A stretch of DNA of 64,000 nucleotides from [Pasteurella] aerogenes. Lineage in GTDB: Bacteria; Pseudomonadota; Gammaproteobacteria; Enterobacterales; Pasteurellaceae. Positions 1 to 8,913 of the stretch are shown piece by piece. The notes beneath the pieces are model-generated. The model made no database searches. It was not told the origin of the DNA and saw only the letters and a list, made by a program, of their open reading frames with translations. The DNA lies in assembly GCA_900637275.1 (NCBI GenBank), contig LR134362.1, positions 1,178,001-1,242,000 of the forward strand. Direction: 5' to 3'. The translations under genes were made by a program, and so were the position numbers. The first letter of the stretch is position 1, and each line of letters begins with the position of its first letter.

Positions 1-285
1 CAATGGAATGCTTTTATTTCAATGTTACGCACCGCATTTGAACAAGAAAAAGAGCAAGAATTGCTCACATTATTATTAACGGCGGATGAACGTGATGCAG
101 TTGGATTGCGCTTGCAAATTGTGGCGCAACTATTGGATAAAAACCTCTCACAACGAGAAATTCAACAAAATTTAAATACTAGCGCAGCGACCATCACCAG
201 AGGCTCCAATATGATCAAAACTATGCCGCCGGAATTTATGGGCTGGATTAAAGAGCAACTCGATGAGCAAAGTAAAAATCAGTAA
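1..285 (+). CDS. trpR: Trp operon repressor, 5' end outside the window
   Basis: This is the C-terminal part (about 94 residues) of the tryptophan repressor, which binds trp-family operators when loaded with L-tryptophan. The frame is open from base 1, so the start lies upstream; the first ATG at 22 is internal. LLLTADERDAVGLRLQIV and the helix-turn-helix stretch SQREIQQNLNTSAATITRGS are typical of TrpR; the latter matches the E. coli [20 protein letters not shown] block. The stop overlaps the mtgA start by 23 bases, so the two genes are translationally linked. This trpR-mtgA pairing is also known in Haemophilus. Identity is certain; only the N-terminus is missing. Confidence 0.95.
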   Translation, partial: QWNAFISMLRTAFEQEKEQELLTLLLTADERDAVGLRLQIVAQLLDKNLSQREIQQNLNTSAATITRGSNMIKTMPPEFMGWIKEQLDEQSKNQ

Positions 286-979
286 AATCATTTCGTTGAT
301 CAAAAAACGCGGTTGGGTTTGGCTAGGACGGATTATTTTATTTTTTATCGGCGCCACCCTTTTTTTTCGCTTTGTTCCGCTGCCCTTTTCCGCTTATATG
401 GCGCAACAAAAAATTGGGCATTTACTACAAGGCGATTTTACCTATGATGTTAATTATCAATGGGTAAGCTTAGATAATATCTCGTGGACAATGCAACTTG
501 CCGCTATTGCTGCCGAAGATCAACATTTTCCAAGCCATTACGGATTTGATTGGGAAGCCATTAAAAGCGCCTTAAAATACAATCAAAAAAGCAAAAAGGT
601 ACGCGGTGGTTCCACTATTTCCCAGCAAACTGCTAAAAATCTGTATTTATGGCATGGACAAAGTTGGTTGCGTAAAGGATTAGAAGTACCGATGACCTTA
701 AATTTGGAATTATTATGGTCGAAAAAGCGTATCTTAGAGGTGTATTTAAATATTGCTGAATTTGGCAATGGAATTTTTGGCGTAGAAGCAGCCAGCCGGC
801 ATTTTTTCCAAAAATCAGCTAAAAATCTCTCACGGGAAGAAGCCGCATTATTAGCGTCAGTTTTACCTAACCCACTGATTTTTAAAGTGAATAAACCTAG
901 CGCTTATGTCAAGAAAAAACAGCGTTGGATTTTGCGCCAAATGAATTCATTAGGCAAAAATTATTTGCAACAATTATGA
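263..979 (+). CDS. mtgA: Monofunctional biosynthetic peptidoglycan transglycosylase
   Basis: The protein has 238 residues and polymerises lipid II into glycan strands at the outer face of the inner membrane. It has a short basic N-terminus, one membrane anchor at about residues 18-38, and a GT51 domain. The catalytic glutamate is probably Glu85 in EDQHFPSHYGFDW. GGSTISQQTAKNLYLW (about 115-130) and KKRILEVYLNIAEFGNGIFG are further GT51 signatures. No transpeptidase domain follows, which separates it from class A PBPs. The ATG at 263 lies inside trpR, so translation is probably coupled. Length and motifs agree with E. coli MtgA. Confidence 0.96.
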   Translation: MSKVKISKIISLIKKRGWVWLGRIILFFIGATLFFRFVPLPFSAYMAQQKIGHLLQGDFTYDVNYQWVSLDNISWTMQLAAIAAEDQHFPSHYGFDWEAIKSALKYNQKSKKVRGGSTISQQTAKNLYLWHGQSWLRKGLEVPMTLNLELLWSKKRILEVYLNIAEFGNGIFGVEAASRHFFQKSAKNLSREEAALLASVLPNPLIFKVNKPSAYVKKKQRWILRQMNSLGKNYLQQL

Positions 980-989
980 GGAGGATAAT

Positions 990-1739
990 ATGAGTATTTT
1001 AGTAACGGGTGCATCTTCCGGTTTTGGCAAAGCCACTTGCATTGCCTTGGTTAAAGCAGGGTATCGCGTGATTGGCGCCGCCCGCCGCACAGATAAATTG
1101 ATGCAATTGCAACAACAATTAGGTGAAAATTTTTATCCGTTAGCCATGGATATTTCCGTGCCAAGCCAGATTGATCAAGCGCTTTCTCAATTGCCAGAAA
1201 ATTGGCAACAAATTGATTTATTGGTCAATAATGCCGGATTGGCACTTGGCTTGGAACCAGCCCACAAAGCTAAATTTGCTGATTGGAAAACCATGATCGA
1301 CACCAATATTCTCGGGCTGACGTATTTGACGCACAAACTACTGCCGGCAATGGTGGAGCGTAATCAAGGGCATATTATCAATCTCGGCTCTATCGCCGGA
1401 ACCTATCCTTACCCGGGCGGCAATGTTTATGGCGCCACCAAAGCTTACGTGGAACAATTCAGCCTGAATTTGCGCGCCGATTTAGCTGGCACGAAAGTGC
1501 GTGTCACCAACGTCGAACCGGGATTATGTGGCGGTACGGAATTTTCTAACGTACGTTTCAAAGGTGATGACCAAAAAGCAGCAACCGTGTATCAAGGCGT
1601 AGAATATATTCAGCCGGAAGATATTGCCAATACCATTTTATGGATTTATCAACAACCGGCGCACGTCAATATCAACCGTATTGAAATTATGCCCGTCGCG
1701 CAAAGTTTCTCTCCGTTACAAGTCGCACGCGAGAAATAA
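990..1739 (+). CDS. ydfG: NADP-dependent 3-hydroxy acid dehydrogenase YdfG (short-chain dehydrogenase)
   Basis: This 249-residue classical SDR is most like E. coli YdfG, which oxidises L-allo-threonine and serine and reduces malonic semialdehyde in the cytosol. The dinucleotide motif TGASSGFG is at residues 6-13, NNAG at about 80-83, and the catalytic Ser134, Tyr147 and Lys151 in YGATK. The C-terminal blocks VEPGLCGGTEFSNVRFKGDD and PAHVNIN are nearly identical to YdfG. A strong ribosome site (GAGGAGGATA) sits just before the ATG, 10 bases after mtgA, so it probably belongs to the trpR-mtgA transcript. A USS hairpin terminator follows. Confidence 0.93.
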   Translation: MSILVTGASSGFGKATCIALVKAGYRVIGAARRTDKLMQLQQQLGENFYPLAMDISVPSQIDQALSQLPENWQQIDLLVNNAGLALGLEPAHKAKFADWKTMIDTNILGLTYLTHKLLPAMVERNQGHIINLGSIAGTYPYPGGNVYGATKAYVEQFSLNLRADLAGTKVRVTNVEPGLCGGTEFSNVRFKGDDQKAATVYQGVEYIQPEDIANTILWIYQQPAHVNINRIEIMPVAQSFSPLQVAREK

Positions 1740-1755
1740 AACTTACAAAAAATTA

Positions 1756-1800
1756 ACCGCACTTCGATAGCCAAATCGCTCAAAGTGCGGTCATTTTTTA
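1756..1800. terminator. Bidirectional USS-pair terminator between ydfG and mtnN
   Basis: ACCGCACTT at 1756-1764 and AAGTGCGGT at 1783-1791 form a 9-bp stem. T-rich tracts follow in both directions (TCATTTTTTA rightward, TTAATTTTTTG leftward). It lies between the convergent ydfG and mtnN and is placed to end both transcripts. Confidence 0.8.
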
Positions 1801-1821
1801 TTGGATTTTATGCTCAAAAGA

Positions 1822-2514
1822 TCAATCTAATAGCGGTAATAACGCTAAAATCATTTCCGAGGATTTTTTTGCCGCTAACGGTAAAAATTCTTCAAACGAC
1901 ATGGTTGCCGCACCGTCACCGGCATCAGAAATAGCGCGTACCACCACAAAAGGCACTGCAAAACTGTGACACACTTGCGCAATCGCCGCTGCTTCCATTT
2001 CAACTGCAATCACTTGCGGAAAATCTTGTTTAATCTGTGCCAATTTATCCGTACTATTGATAAAACTGTCGCCGGAACAAATCAGGCCGAATTTCACCGA
2101 TTGTCCTTGCTCCGCTGCTACTTTAGCGACAAGTGCGGTCAATTTTTCATCAGAAATAAATGCCGGCGGACAAGCCGGTAACTGCCCTTTTTCATAACCA
2201 AACGCGGTGACATCTGCATCATGGTAACGTGTTTCTGTAGAAATCACCACATCTCCCACGGACAATCCCGCCGCCACGCCGCCGGCAGATCCCGTATTGA
2301 TTACCACATCCGGCTTCGCCATCTGCAATAATGCGGTTGTTCCAATTGCCGCTGCCACTTTTCCGATACCCGATTGCACTAACGCCACGGATTTTCCCGC
2401 TATTTTACCTTCATAAAGAGTAAAATTGGCTAATTTTACTTCTGTTTTTTCTGTCATCAATTGCGACAACATTTCCACTTCTTGTGCCATCGCACCAACA
2501 ATACCAATTTTCAT
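1822..2514 (-). CDS. mtnN: 5'-methylthioadenosine/S-adenosylhomocysteine nucleosidase
   Basis: The 230-residue enzyme cleaves adenine from S-adenosylhomocysteine, methylthioadenosine and 5'-deoxyadenosine. It removes products of SAM chemistry and feeds methionine salvage and AI-2 formation. The start MKIGIVGAMAQEVEML, the GTALLQ...NTGSAGG block, and CSGDSFI with VIAVEMEAAAIAQVC near 170-185 are diagnostic; the acidic residue in AISDAGDGA near 197-205 is the likely catalytic aspartate. Its ATG overlaps the preceding stop codon by one base (TAATG). It is the last gene of the dsbC-recJ operon. Confidence 0.97.
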   Translation of the reverse strand: MKIGIVGAMAQEVEMLSQLMTEKTEVKLANFTLYEGKIAGKSVALVQSGIGKVAAAIGTTALLQMAKPDVVINTGSAGGVAAGLSVGDVVISTETRYHDADVTAFGYEKGQLPACPPAFISDEKLTALVAKVAAEQGQSVKFGLICSGDSFINSTDKLAQIKQDFPQVIAVEMEAAAIAQVCHSFAVPFVVVRAISDAGDGAATMSFEEFLPLAAKKSSEMILALLPLLD

Positions 2515-3191
2515 TATTTTTTCTCTTGTTGTAGTTTATTTAATAAAAAATCCAGCACCGCAAAGCTATAATCATCACTGTATAATGTACTCGCAGTCAG
2601 CACATAACGCCCGTCAATAATCACATAAGGAAAGGTGAAAACCCCATATTCTTCGGTTAATTCAACTGCATGGCTAACTTGATTTTTCACACTATCAGAA
2701 TGAAATAATTGGATAAATTGATCTATATTTAAATGCTGGCTGCTTATCCAATGCACCAATTGATTGAAATCCATCAACTTCATATAGCGCTGTTTTTCGG
2801 ATGTTTCAAATAACAAACTTTCCGAAACATGTTCCGCCTGCATCGTATTCAGCGTAAAAAAGATGGTCGCACTCAATTGGCTCTTATCTGTTGCCACCGG
2901 AATTTCGTTTAACACCACTTTATCTGCATTAATTTGGCTGTATAGCGTTAAGGTATCCAGCGCAGCTGAACATACGCGACAATCATAATCAAAGAAAAAT
3001 TGAATAAGAATTTTCTTATCCGAACGATAGGGAATGCGTTGCTGCTCCGGATAGGAAAAATAGTCTTTTCCATCCTCAAAACCGCCGATTTTTGCCGGTA
3101 ATTGTGCTGGATTTTTGGTTTCGCCGGAGGTATCAGCCAACGCCAACGGAGAACAAGCCAACAAGCATATTAAAAAGCAACGTTTCCACAT
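2514..3191 (-). CDS. DsbA-like thioredoxin-fold envelope protein (CRVC active site)
   Basis: This 225-residue protein has a predicted signal peptide (residues 1-19, ending ALA). A CXXC motif, CRVC at residues 71-74, follows FFFDYD, and a likely cis-proline loop, FTFPYVIIDGRYVL, lies near the C-terminus. This resembles the layout of DsbA-type oxidoreductases, with an insert of helices between. The dipeptide RV between the cysteines is not the PH of E. coli DsbA. Cys13 in LLAC could be a weak lipobox, so a lipoprotein cannot be excluded. It starts 3 bases after recJ and overlaps mtnN by one base, so it is an operon member, together with the disulfide isomerase dsbC. Substrate and redox direction are unknown. 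Confidence 0.8.
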   Translation of the reverse strand: MWKRCFLICLLACSPLALADTSGETKNPAQLPAKIGGFEDGKDYFSYPEQQRIPYRSDKKILIQFFFDYDCRVCSAALDTLTLYSQINADKVVLNEIPVATDKSQLSATIFFTLNTMQAEHVSESLLFETSEKQRYMKLMDFNQLVHWISSQHLNIDQFIQLFHSDSVKNQVSHAVELTEEYGVFTFPYVIIDGRYVLTASTLYSDDYSFAVLDFLLNKLQQEKK

Positions 3192-3194
3192 AAT

Positions 3195-4916
3195 TTATTC
3201 ATTCAATGGTTCAATATAGTCAATTAATAATTGCACTCTGCGATTGCCACGAAACTCGTTGACGTCTAATTTGTACGCCAACCTAGCCCGTTTAATGGAA
3301 AGATCCGGATAATAACGTCGATCTACATTAAACGCGATCGCATCTAAAAGCGGTCCGCCATGAACGGATTCCACCATCATTTTTAAATGTTTTTCCGCCA
3401 GTAAATTTTGCTGCAATACACGAAACTCCCCATCAAACATCGGTTCAGGAAAGGCTTGCCCCCAAGGTCCTGCATTGCGTAGCAACTCTGCGGTTTCTAA
3501 ATTTAGGGATTGTACGTCCAATTCCCCATCTGTCCAAACCACACCTTGCAATTTATCTTGCTCCAACATCTCACTCACCGTTTGGCTGAACACTTGCTGA
3601 AATTGTTCAAATTGATCTTCCACAATACTTAAGCCCGCCGCCATAGCATGACCGCCAAATTTTAGGATCAATTGTGGGTAACGAGAATGAATACGTTCCA
3701 ACACATCACGAATATGCAACCCTTCAATAGAACGCGCCGAGCCTTTGAGAATGCCGGGTTGATCTTGAGCAAAAGCAATGACCGGGCGATGAAATTGCTC
3801 TTTAATTCTAGATGCCAAAATCCCCAAAACGCCCTGATGCCAATCCGCTTGATATAACGTAATCGCTATCGGTACACTTTGTTGAAGTGCGGTCAAATTT
3901 CGACAAATTTCTAAGGCTTCCAGTTTCATGCCTTGCTCAATTTCTTTACGGGTCTGATTTAACCCATCCAGCTCCAACGCTAAGGCACGCGCGCTTGGCA
4001 TATCTTCCGCCAGCAATAATTCAACACCAACGGACATATTATCCAAGCGCCCCGCAGCATTTAAACGCGGACCGATGGCAAAGCCTAAATCAGCAGCGGT
4101 AAAACGCGACAATTCGCGATTTGCTACTTCCGCTAAAGCGCGAATACCGCAGCGACAACGCTCGGCACGAATTCTTGCCAATCCTTGATAAGCTAAAATG
4201 CGATTATTTTGATCCAGTGGAACCACATCAGCGATGGTACCTAAAGCAACCAAATCCAATAGGTCGGCAAAGTTAGGTTGGGTTTGTTGAGTAAAAAAGC
4301 CCAATTCCCGTAGTTTGGCGCGTAATGCCAGCATAACATAAAAAGCCACACCCACGCCGGATAACGATTTTGACGGAAAGTCGCACTGCGACAAATTCGG
4401 GTTAACGATAGCATCTGCCGCAGGCAATGTTTCCGCCGGTAAATGGTGATCAGTAATCAGCACATCGACCTGATGTTGTTTTAAAAAATCCACGCCTTCA
4501 AATGAGGATATGCCATTGTCCACCGTAATCAACAGCTCGACGCCTTTTTCCAGCGCCAATTTAGCCACCTCAACACTTAGCCCATAACCTTGCTCAAAAC
4601 GGTTTGGTACTAAAAAATCCACATAAGGAAAACCCAATTGTTGTAGGGCTTGCACCATCAAGGCAGTACTGGTCGCACCATCTGCATCAAAATCGCCAAC
4701 CACCACGATTTGTCCGCCATTTTGCCGGAATTTAACCAATAAATTCACCGCACTTTCCATGCCACGCAATAAATTTGGCGCCAGCATTGCGGATAAAGTG
4801 CGGTCTAATTGTTGCGCGTTTTGAATATTTCTTGCGCGATATAAACGATCCAGCAGCGGATGCTCCGCAACCGGCTCGCTGCCTAATACAACTCTGCGCT
4901 GAATGGTTTTATTCAT
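3195..4916 (-). CDS. recJ: Single-stranded-DNA-specific exonuclease RecJ
   Basis: The 573-residue enzyme degrades single-stranded DNA 5' to 3' in mismatch repair, RecF-pathway recombination and natural transformation. Metal-binding DHH-family motifs are clear: GDFDADG at residues 74-80, DNGIS at about 133, and DHH at 156-158. The DHHA1 part follows with GGHAMAAGLS near 420, then a C-terminal OB-like region. The length matches E. coli RecJ (577). It sits 48 bases downstream of dsbC and 3 bases upstream of the thioredoxin-fold gene. Three USS copies lie within the coding region. Confidence 0.97.
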   Translation of the reverse strand: MNKTIQRRVVLGSEPVAEHPLLDRLYRARNIQNAQQLDRTLSAMLAPNLLRGMESAVNLLVKFRQNGGQIVVVGDFDADGATSTALMVQALQQLGFPYVDFLVPNRFEQGYGLSVEVAKLALEKGVELLITVDNGISSFEGVDFLKQHQVDVLITDHHLPAETLPAADAIVNPNLSQCDFPSKSLSGVGVAFYVMLALRAKLRELGFFTQQTQPNFADLLDLVALGTIADVVPLDQNNRILAYQGLARIRAERCRCGIRALAEVANRELSRFTAADLGFAIGPRLNAAGRLDNMSVGVELLLAEDMPSARALALELDGLNQTRKEIEQGMKLEALEICRNLTALQQSVPIAITLYQADWHQGVLGILASRIKEQFHRPVIAFAQDQPGILKGSARSIEGLHIRDVLERIHSRYPQLILKFGGHAMAAGLSIVEDQFEQFQQVFSQTVSEMLEQDKLQGVVWTDGELDVQSLNLETAELLRNAGPWGQAFPEPMFDGEFRVLQQNLLAEKHLKMMVESVHGGPLLDAIAFNVDRRYYPDLSIKRARLAYKLDVNEFRGNRRVQLLIDYIEPLNE

Positions 4917-4964
4917 TGTAACAAGATTATTGTGCCTACATTATTTGTGAGTATTATTCTTCTA

Positions 4965-5648
4965 CTATTCTTCTAGGGCGGCTAATAAGGCTTGCGGTTC
5001 TAAATATCCGCCAAACACTTCCCCTTTTTCGGTCACAATACTCGGCGTGCCACGCACGTCGAATTGCAATCCCAATTCATAATGTTTTTTGACGATATTC
5101 GGGGTTTTTAACTGCGATTGCGCATTGCCTTTTTCATATTCATTAAACGCAAATGCCGGATCTTTCGCACTCCAAATCGCTTCCATTTGTTTGGCGGTAT
5201 TGTTATTCAACCCCGCGCGAGGAAATGCTAAGTAACGAATGGTAATCCCCAAATCGTTATATTCTTTCATTTGTTGGTGTAATTTTTGGCAATACGGACA
5301 AGTAATGTCGGTAAAAATAGTTACAACGTGTTTTTCATTTTTTGCCGGGTAAATAATCATCTCATCTTTATGACTATTTAATTTATCCATCAGTAACGCG
5401 TTAGAAATATCCACAGGTCCTTTGTCAGTTAGCTCAAATAATTTGCCTTGTAAAATATATTTTCCGTCTTGCGAGGCATAAAAGATCCCATTATCTGTGA
5501 CGACCGTTTTTAAATTTGCAATCGGCGACGGTTTAACTTCCACTGAACTCGCACCTAACTTTTTAAATTGCGCACTAATCGCCGCCTCATTCGCGAGGGC
5601 AGAAATTGACATCGCCGCAAGCGAAAGTGCGGTCATTATTTTCTTCAT
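4965..5648 (-). CDS. dsbC: Thiol:disulfide interchange protein DsbC
   Basis: This is a 227-residue periplasmic disulfide isomerase. A signal peptide (MKKIMTALSLAAMSISALA) is followed by the dimerisation domain, a linker, and a thioredoxin domain with CPYC at residues 117-120 and the cis-proline loop RGTPSIV. Both are DsbC hallmarks. DsbC uses reduced cysteines, supplied by DsbD in known systems, to repair wrong disulfides. It is first in the operon dsbC-recJ-(DsbA-like)-mtnN, and the dsbC-recJ order is conserved in Gammaproteobacteria. A USS lies at the start of the signal-peptide coding region. Confidence 0.96.
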   Translation of the reverse strand: MKKIMTALSLAAMSISALANEAAISAQFKKLGASSVEVKPSPIANLKTVVTDNGIFYASQDGKYILQGKLFELTDKGPVDISNALLMDKLNSHKDEMIIYPAKNEKHVVTIFTDITCPYCQKLHQQMKEYNDLGITIRYLAFPRAGLNNNTAKQMEAIWSAKDPAFAFNEYEKGNAQSQLKTPNIVKKHYELGLQFDVRGTPSIVTEKGEVFGGYLEPQALLAALEE

Positions 5649-5834
5649 TTTTTGTTCCTAGTTTTTTGCTGACAAAATAATGGCAGAATTCTATCACAAG
5701 CGGATAAAACAAGCTAATACTCCCCCCTCAATTTACGCAAAGAAAATCCGCTAATCTCGGCTTTCCACTACCAAATCCAATAAAACTCACGTATAATTAA
5801 AGGTTTAAAAAACCACTTGATGTTTAGATGTATG

Positions 5835-6933
5835 ATGTTTGAAATTAATCCAATAAAAAATAAAATCGCTGATCTTGACGCCCGTACCAAAGTACTTCGG
5901 GGGTATCTTTGACTTTGATGTCAAAGTTGAACGATTAGAAGAAGTCAACGCCGAATTGGAACAGCCAGATATTTGGAATGAACCGGAAAAAGCACAAGCG
6001 CTAGGCAAAGAACGTTCCTCATTGGAAGTGATTGTGAATACCATTCGCCAATTGGAACAAGGCTTAGAAGATGTGGAAGGTTTGTTGGAACTGGCGATGG
6101 AAGCTGACGATGAAGAAACCTTTCACGAAGCAGTTGCCGAACTTGATGATCTTGAACAAAAACTCGCTACTCTAGAATTTCGTCGTATGTTTAGCGGTCC
6201 GCATGATGCCGCGGATTGTTATGTGGATCTACAAGCGGGATCCGGCGGAACCGAAGCGCAAGATTGGACGGAAATGCTCTTGCGGATGTATTTGCGCTGG
6301 GCTGAAAGCAAAGGCTTTAAAACTGAATTGGTAGAAGTTTCCGACGGAGATGTCGCGGGTATTAAATCCGCCACAATTCGTGTTTGTGGCGAATATGCTT
6401 TTGGTTGGTTACGTACCGAAACCGGTATTCACCGTTTAGTACGCAAAAGCCCGTTTGATTCGAATAATCGACGTCATACCTCATTTAGTGCTGCCTTCGT
6501 TTATCCGGAAATTGATGAGGATATTGATATTGAAATCAATCCGGCAGATTTACGTATTGATGTGTATCGCGCTTCCGGCGCTGGCGGTCAGCACGTTAAC
6601 AAAACCGAAAGTGCGGTCAGAATTACGCATATTCCAAGCGGTATTGTCGTGCAATGCCAAAACGGGCGTTCACAACATCAAAATAAAGATCAAGCCATGA
6701 AACAATTAAAAGCGAAATTGTATGAAATGGAAATGATGAAGAAAAATGCGGAAAAACAAGCGCTGGAAGAATCCAAATCCGATATTGGTTGGGGCAGCCA
6801 AATTCGCTCTTATGTGCTGGATGATTCTAGAATTAAAGACTTACGCACCGGCGTTGAAAATCGTAATACGCAGGCGGTATTAGATGGTGACTTGGACCGT
6901 TTTATCGAAGCGAGTTTAAAAGCCGGATTATAA
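5835..6933 (+). CDS. prfB: Peptide chain release factor 2, with programmed +1 frameshift
   Basis: RF2 reads UGA and UAA stops. Translation begins at ATG 5835 (MFEINPIKNKIADLDARTKV) and meets an in-frame TGA at 5910-5912 after codons for LRGYL. A +1 shift at CTT-T continues as DFDVKVERLEEVNAELEQ to 6933. The GC-rich CGGGGG stretch before TATCTTTGAC acts as the internal Shine-Dalgarno stimulator. Later motifs include the anticodon-like SPF (KSPFDSNNRRH) and the catalytic GGQ in ASGAGGQHVNK. The shift lets RF2 control its own synthesis. lysS follows 45 bases later, as in E. coli. Confidence 0.97.
5895..5915 (+). promoter_or_regulatory. prfB programmed +1 frameshift site
   Basis: Reading in the start frame gives CTT CGG GGG TAT CTT TGA. 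The slippery codon CTT (5907-5909) stands before the UGA at 5910-5912 and a C follows, the classical RF2 arrangement. E. coli has AGGGGGTATCTTTGAC; only the first base of that SD-like element differs here. Confidence 0.95.
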
Positions 6934-6978
6934 TCAACCCGATTTAATATAAATTTACAGTAAATTAAGGTAACAAAA

Positions 6979-8490
6979 ATGTCAGAACAACAAACTCCAG
7001 AACTTGATTTTCACGGTGAAATGGCGGTACGTCGCGAAAAATTAGCGGCGTTGCGTGAAAAAGGAAATCCGTTTCCAAATAACTTCCGTCGCGATGCGCT
7101 TGCGCAAAATTTACATCAGCAATATGATGCGTTGGACGGTGAAGAGCTTAAAACGCAGAATATTGAAGTAAAAGTGGCTGGCCGTATTATGACCCGTCGC
7201 GCTATGGGAAAAGCGACTTTTATCACTTTACAAGATATGAGCGGTCGTATTCAACTTTATGTAGCGCGCGATAATTTGCCAGAAGGTGTATATGCTGAAG
7301 ATGTCGGCAACTGGGATCTTGGCGATATTGTTGGCGTGAAAGGCACCTTATTTAAAACCAAAACCAATGAATTAACCGTGAAAGCGCATGACGTTCAATT
7401 GTTGACCAAAGCCTTACGCCCATTACCGGATAAATTCCATGGGCTAAGTGACCAAGAAACCCGTTATCGTCAACGTTATTTAGATTTAATTTCTAATGAA
7501 GAATCTCGTCGTACCTTTGTAATCCGCTCCAAAGTCATTGCCGGTATCCGCGAATATTTTATTTCTAAAGGCTTTATGGAAGTAGAAACACCAATGTTGC
7601 AAGTGATTCCAGGTGGTGCCGCCGCGCGTCCGTTTGTCACACATCACAATGCGTTGGATATCGATATGTATCTCCGTATTGCGCCAGAATTATTCTTAAA
7701 ACGCTTGGTGGTTGGCGGATTTGAGCGTGTATTTGAGCTTAACCGCAATTTCCGTAACGAAGGGGTTTCGGTGCGTCATAATCCGGAATTTACCATGCTG
7801 GAATATTATCAAGCTTATGCGGATTACCACGATTTAATGGATAACACCGAAGAATTATTACGCAAATTAGCGTTAGATATTTTAGGTACAACCATTGTCC
7901 CTTATGGCGAATATGAATTTGATTTCGGCAAACCGTTTGAACGTATTACTATGCATGATGCGGTGTTGAAATATGGTGCGAGTAAAGGTATTGTCAAAGC
8001 GGATTTATATGGCGTCGATCGTGCTAAAGCCTTAGCGGAAAAACTGGGGATTGAAGTACAAAAATCATGGGGATTAGGTAGCCTTGTTAATGCAATTTTT
8101 GAAGAAGTGGCAGAACATCACTTAATTCAGCCGACCTTCTTGATGGCGCATCCTGCGGAAATTTCGCCACTTGCCCGTCGTAATGACGACAATCCGGAAG
8201 TCACCGATCGCTTTGAATTATTTATCGGCGGACGCGAAATCGGTAACGGTTTCTCTGAATTAAATGATGCCGAAGATCAAGCAGAGCGTTTTGATGCACA
8301 AGTTGCCGCAAAAGAAGCGGGGGATGATGAAGCCATGTTCAAAGATGACGATTTTGTGACCGCACTTGAACACGGTTTACCACCAACAGCCGGCGAAGGA
8401 TTGGGTATTGACCGTTTGGCAATGTTATTTGCTAATGCGGCGTCTATTCGCGATGTAATTTTATTCCCAGCAATGAAACAAAAAGCATAA
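6979..8490 (+). CDS. lysS: Lysyl-tRNA synthetase, class II
   Basis: The 503-residue enzyme charges tRNA-Lys in the cytosol. An N-terminal OB-fold anticodon-binding domain (about residues 55-150, GRIMTRRAMGKATFITLQD) precedes the class II catalytic core with motif 2 (FRNEGVSVRHNPEFTMLE, near 258) and motif 3 (GLGIDRLAMLF, near the C-terminus). The length matches bacterial LysS. It follows prfB by 45 bases with its own AAGG ribosome site, and a hairpin terminator lies right after it. Confidence 0.98.
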   Translation: MSEQQTPELDFHGEMAVRREKLAALREKGNPFPNNFRRDALAQNLHQQYDALDGEELKTQNIEVKVAGRIMTRRAMGKATFITLQDMSGRIQLYVARDNLPEGVYAEDVGNWDLGDIVGVKGTLFKTKTNELTVKAHDVQLLTKALRPLPDKFHGLSDQETRYRQRYLDLISNEESRRTFVIRSKVIAGIREYFISKGFMEVETPMLQVIPGGAAARPFVTHHNALDIDMYLRIAPELFLKRLVVGGFERVFELNRNFRNEGVSVRHNPEFTMLEYYQAYADYHDLMDNTEELLRKLALDILGTTIVPYGEYEFDFGKPFERITMHDAVLKYGASKGIVKADLYGVDRAKALAEKLGIEVQKSWGLGSLVNAIFEEVAEHHLIQPTFLMAHPAEISPLARRNDDNPEVTDRFELFIGGREIGNGFSELNDAEDQAERFDAQVAAKEAGDDEAMFKDDDFVTALEHGLPPTAGEGLGIDRLAMLFANAASIRDVILFPAMKQKA

Positions 8491-8496
8491 TAACAG

Positions 8497-8525
8497 ATTG
8501 GCACCTTTATCGGTGCCAATTTTAT
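8497..8525 (+). terminator. Terminator after lysS
   Basis: The inverted repeat ATTGGCACC (8497-8505) and GGTGCCAAT (8512-8520) surrounds a 6-base loop and is followed by TTTTA. It sits between lysS and hypA, so hypA would depend on read-through or its own promoter. Confidence 0.8.
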
Positions 8526-8539
8526 GTAAGGATAGGATG

Positions 8540-8881
8540 ATGCATGAAATGTCGCTGTGTCAAAATATGATGGAAATTATTGAGCAACAACGCCAAAAAC
8601 ATCATATCAATGAAGTTACCGATATTTGGTTGGAGCTTGGTGCGCTATCTTGTGTAGAACAAAGTGCGGTGGAATTTTGCTTTGAAATTATCCGCAAAGA
8701 GACCATTGCAGAACATTGCAAATTACATTTTATCCATCTTCCGGCAAAAGCCTGGTGTTGGCAATGCCAAAAAGAGGTGGAAGTTGAGGCTTACCAAGAT
8801 TGTTGCCCGCTTTGCCAAAGTGTACATTTACAACGCCAAAGCGGGAATGAATTTCGCATTAAAGAAATGGCAGTAAAATAA
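8540..8881 (+). CDS. hypA: Hydrogenase maturation nickel chaperone HypA
   Basis: This 113-residue protein delivers nickel to [NiFe]-hydrogenase (or urease) with HypB. The start at 8540 is chosen because HypA needs His directly after the initiator Met: MHEMSLCQNMMEI gives the nickel-binding His2 and Glu3. A zinc site follows: Cys73/Cys76 (CWQC) and Cys89/Cys92 (CPLC). AAGGATAGG upstream is a good ribosome site. No other hyp or hydrogenase genes are in the window, so its partners must be elsewhere. The family assignment is clear; the target enzyme is inferred. Confidence 0.92.
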   Translation: MHEMSLCQNMMEIIEQQRQKHHINEVTDIWLELGALSCVEQSAVEFCFEIIRKETIAEHCKLHFIHLPAKAWCWQCQKEVEVEAYQDCCPLCQSVHLQRQSGNEFRIKEMAVK

Positions 8882-8889
8882 CCTAAGCG

Positions 8890-8913
8890 GTAGAAGATCC
8901 TCGGATCTTCTAC
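8890..8913. terminator. Convergent terminator between hypA and qseC
   Basis: GTAGAAGATCC and GGATCTTCTAC form an 11-base inverted repeat with a 2-base centre. It overlaps the qseC stop codon (8910-8912 on the minus strand). T-rich sequence follows on the plus side. Confidence 0.65.

Noticed and set aside
5792..5797. prfB promoter with TATAAT
   Set aside because: A good -10 is present, but no acceptable -35 lies 16-19 bases upstream; left out of the features.
5875..6933. prfB starting at ATG-like position 5875
   Set aside because: The true N-terminus is at 5835 in another frame with the +1 shift; the later start would remove the conserved RF2 start.
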